Below are positions 13,983 to 14,983 of a stretch of 14,983 bases of DNA, piece after piece. The stretch is from contig CAYOFK010000068.1 in assembly GCA_964403185.1 (NCBI GenBank), positions 1 through 14,983 on the forward strand. Reading direction: 5' to 3'. How positions within the stretch are numbered: position 1 is the first letter of the stretch; each line of letters starts with the position of its first letter. The DNA comes from CAYOFK01 sp964403185 (GTDB taxonomy: Bacteria; Bacteroidota; Bacteroidia; Bacteroidales; VadinHA17). The notes below the pieces were generated by a model. The model had not been told where the DNA came from. It made no database searches and saw nothing but the letters and a program-made list of their open reading frames with translations. The translations under genes were made by a program, and so were the position numbers.

Positions 13983-14983
13983 ATGAAAAAAACATATATA
14001 AGACCTGCTGTAACACTTTTATTTGGAGTGTTCTTTTCAACCTTCATAGCTGCCCAGGATTGGCAATGGGGGCAGCAATTTTCCGGTGATGGAGATGTTA
14101 AACCCGTTGATATTGTTGTAGATGGGAATGATAATATTTATGTTGTGGGCACATTTACAGGGACTACCCTGACCATTGGTTCGGATAGTTATACCAACCA
14201 GGGAGATTGGGATATTTTTCTGGCAAGTTTCAGTTCTGGCGGGAACTATCAATGGTCGCGCCAACTTGCCGGAATTGGGCGGGATGCTGTTGGAGCCCTG
14301 GATGTAGATGCAAATGGGAATGTCTATATCGTTGGAAGTTTCAGGGATGAGGCCATTTATTTTACAGAAACAGACTCACTTGAAAACCTTGATAGTTATG
14401 ATGCGTATCTCTCAGTGTACTCAAGTAATGGCAATTTCATCCTTGCCAGCCGGTTATTTTGGGGTTCCAATGCAAAGAAACTTCTGGATGTTGTTGTTGA
14501 TGAATCAAAAAACCAGATAGCTGTTATTGGCAATTTCAAAGATGAGTTGATCTATTTCGACGGGGCTTCAGACCAGGTCATTGCTGCTGTTGGCCCCAAA
14601 GACCAATTTGTGGCAACGTTCAGTTTGGGAGGGGTTTTTAATAATATTGCTGTATTTGATGTTAGCCGGAAACAAACCGCCTTTAAGCAAATTGCAGCCT
14701 GTGCTGTGGGAGGGTACTATATTAGTGGCGATTTGCGTGAGCGCATTAATTTTTCGGGAACAGAATTTCTTCTGGGAGATACTGTGAATACGGATGTGAT
14801 GGTTGTCGGCATCGATGACAATCTGAATTACATTTGGGGAAGACTGGGTAAAGGAACAGGTTATGATCATGTGAATTCAGCAACATCGGATGAATATGGA
14901 AATTTCTACATCACAGGAAAGACAGAATCGGCACCGGTTACTTTTGACAGTACGGATGCCCTGGCCGGCAGCCCTGTTTATGG
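13983..14983 (+). CDS. Secreted beta-propeller (SBBP-repeat-like) protein, 3' end beyond the window
   Basis: The frame is open from ATG 13983 to the window end (333 complete codons). The first 24 residues form a signal peptide (MKKTYIRP, a hydrophobic core, cleavage likely after IAAQ). The mature protein repeats the pattern V-D-x-x-(G/D)-N-(I/V)-Y-(V/I)-V-G-(T/S)-F followed about 35 residues later by W/Y-D-A/I-(F/Y)-L-(A/S)-x-(F/Y)-S. Clear copies are near residues 44-59, 109-122, 173-186 and 307-315. This is the pattern of SBBP beta-propeller blades, common in large T9SS-exported Bacteroidota proteins. The C-terminus, where a sorting domain would be, is not in the window, so export by T9SS is inferred only. 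Function is unknown. It begins 166 bases after the M1 peptidase gene. Confidence 0.82.
   Translation, partial: MKKTYIRPAVTLLFGVFFSTFIAAQDWQWGQQFSGDGDVKPVDIVVDGNDNIYVVGTFTGTTLTIGSDSYTNQGDWDIFLASFSSGGNYQWSRQLAGIGRDAVGALDVDANGNVYIVGSFRDEAIYFTETDSLENLDSYDAYLSVYSSNGNFILASRLFWGSNAKKLLDVVVDESKNQIAVIGNFKDELIYFDGASDQVIAAVGPKDQFVATFSLGGVFNNIAVFDVSRKQTAFKQIAACAVGGYYISGDLRERINFSGTEFLLGDTVNTDVMVVGIDDNLNYIWGRLGKGTGYDHVNSATSDEYGNFYITGKTESAPVTFDSTDALAGSPVY

Overview
This window looks like a scaffold from a Bacteroidota genome, probably a Bacteroidales/Marinilabiliales-like environmental genome. The evidence is: SprB-type adhesin repeats ending in a gliding-motility/type IX secretion (T9SS) type B C-terminal domain, a DUF6427-like membrane protein, Bacteroidota-style promoters (TTG plus TAnnTTTG), weak Shine-Dalgarno use, and moderate to low GC. 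A run of exactly 100 N at 2782-2881 marks a scaffold gap of unknown true size. No mobile element, CRISPR array, tRNA or rRNA was seen. Every gene-free stretch is under 170 bases.

Region 1 (2-2781, + strand) is the C-terminal part of a very large secreted adhesin: eleven SprB-like repeats followed by a T9SS sorting domain cut by the gap. Region 2 (2882-5051, + strand) holds purD without its N-terminus, then a polytopic DUF6427-like membrane protein 10 bases later. A small hairpin with a T tract lies just past the second gene. An unbroken reading frame across the gap would fuse the adhesin to purD, but this is an artefact of a gap length that happens to keep frame.

Region 3 (5068-10717, - strand) reads right to left. 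It starts with a membrane-anchored endonuclease/exonuclease/phosphatase-fold protein, then a 1013-residue half-size ABC transporter of ABCG type with a TerB-like N-terminus, then a probable lipoprotein of unknown function and a small secreted protein of unknown function. The last three are close together and probably work or are expressed together, although the lipoprotein may also have its own promoter.

Region 4 (10819-14983, + strand) begins with a clear promoter and purQ, the glutaminase subunit of FGAM synthetase. A secreted M1 zinc metallopeptidase follows. Last comes the start of a secreted beta-propeller (SBBP-repeat-like) protein that runs off the window.

The purine genes purD and purQ serve de novo IMP synthesis. 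Most of the rest is cell-envelope or secreted: surface adhesin, ABC exporter with lipoprotein, secreted peptidase and propeller protein. The most unusual items are the two-repeat duplication and paired cysteines in the adhesin, and the architecture of the TerB-ABC transporter with its large inserted loop and CxxC motif. I found no convincing wholly new system; the transporter-lipoprotein-secreted protein set is the best candidate for an undescribed function.
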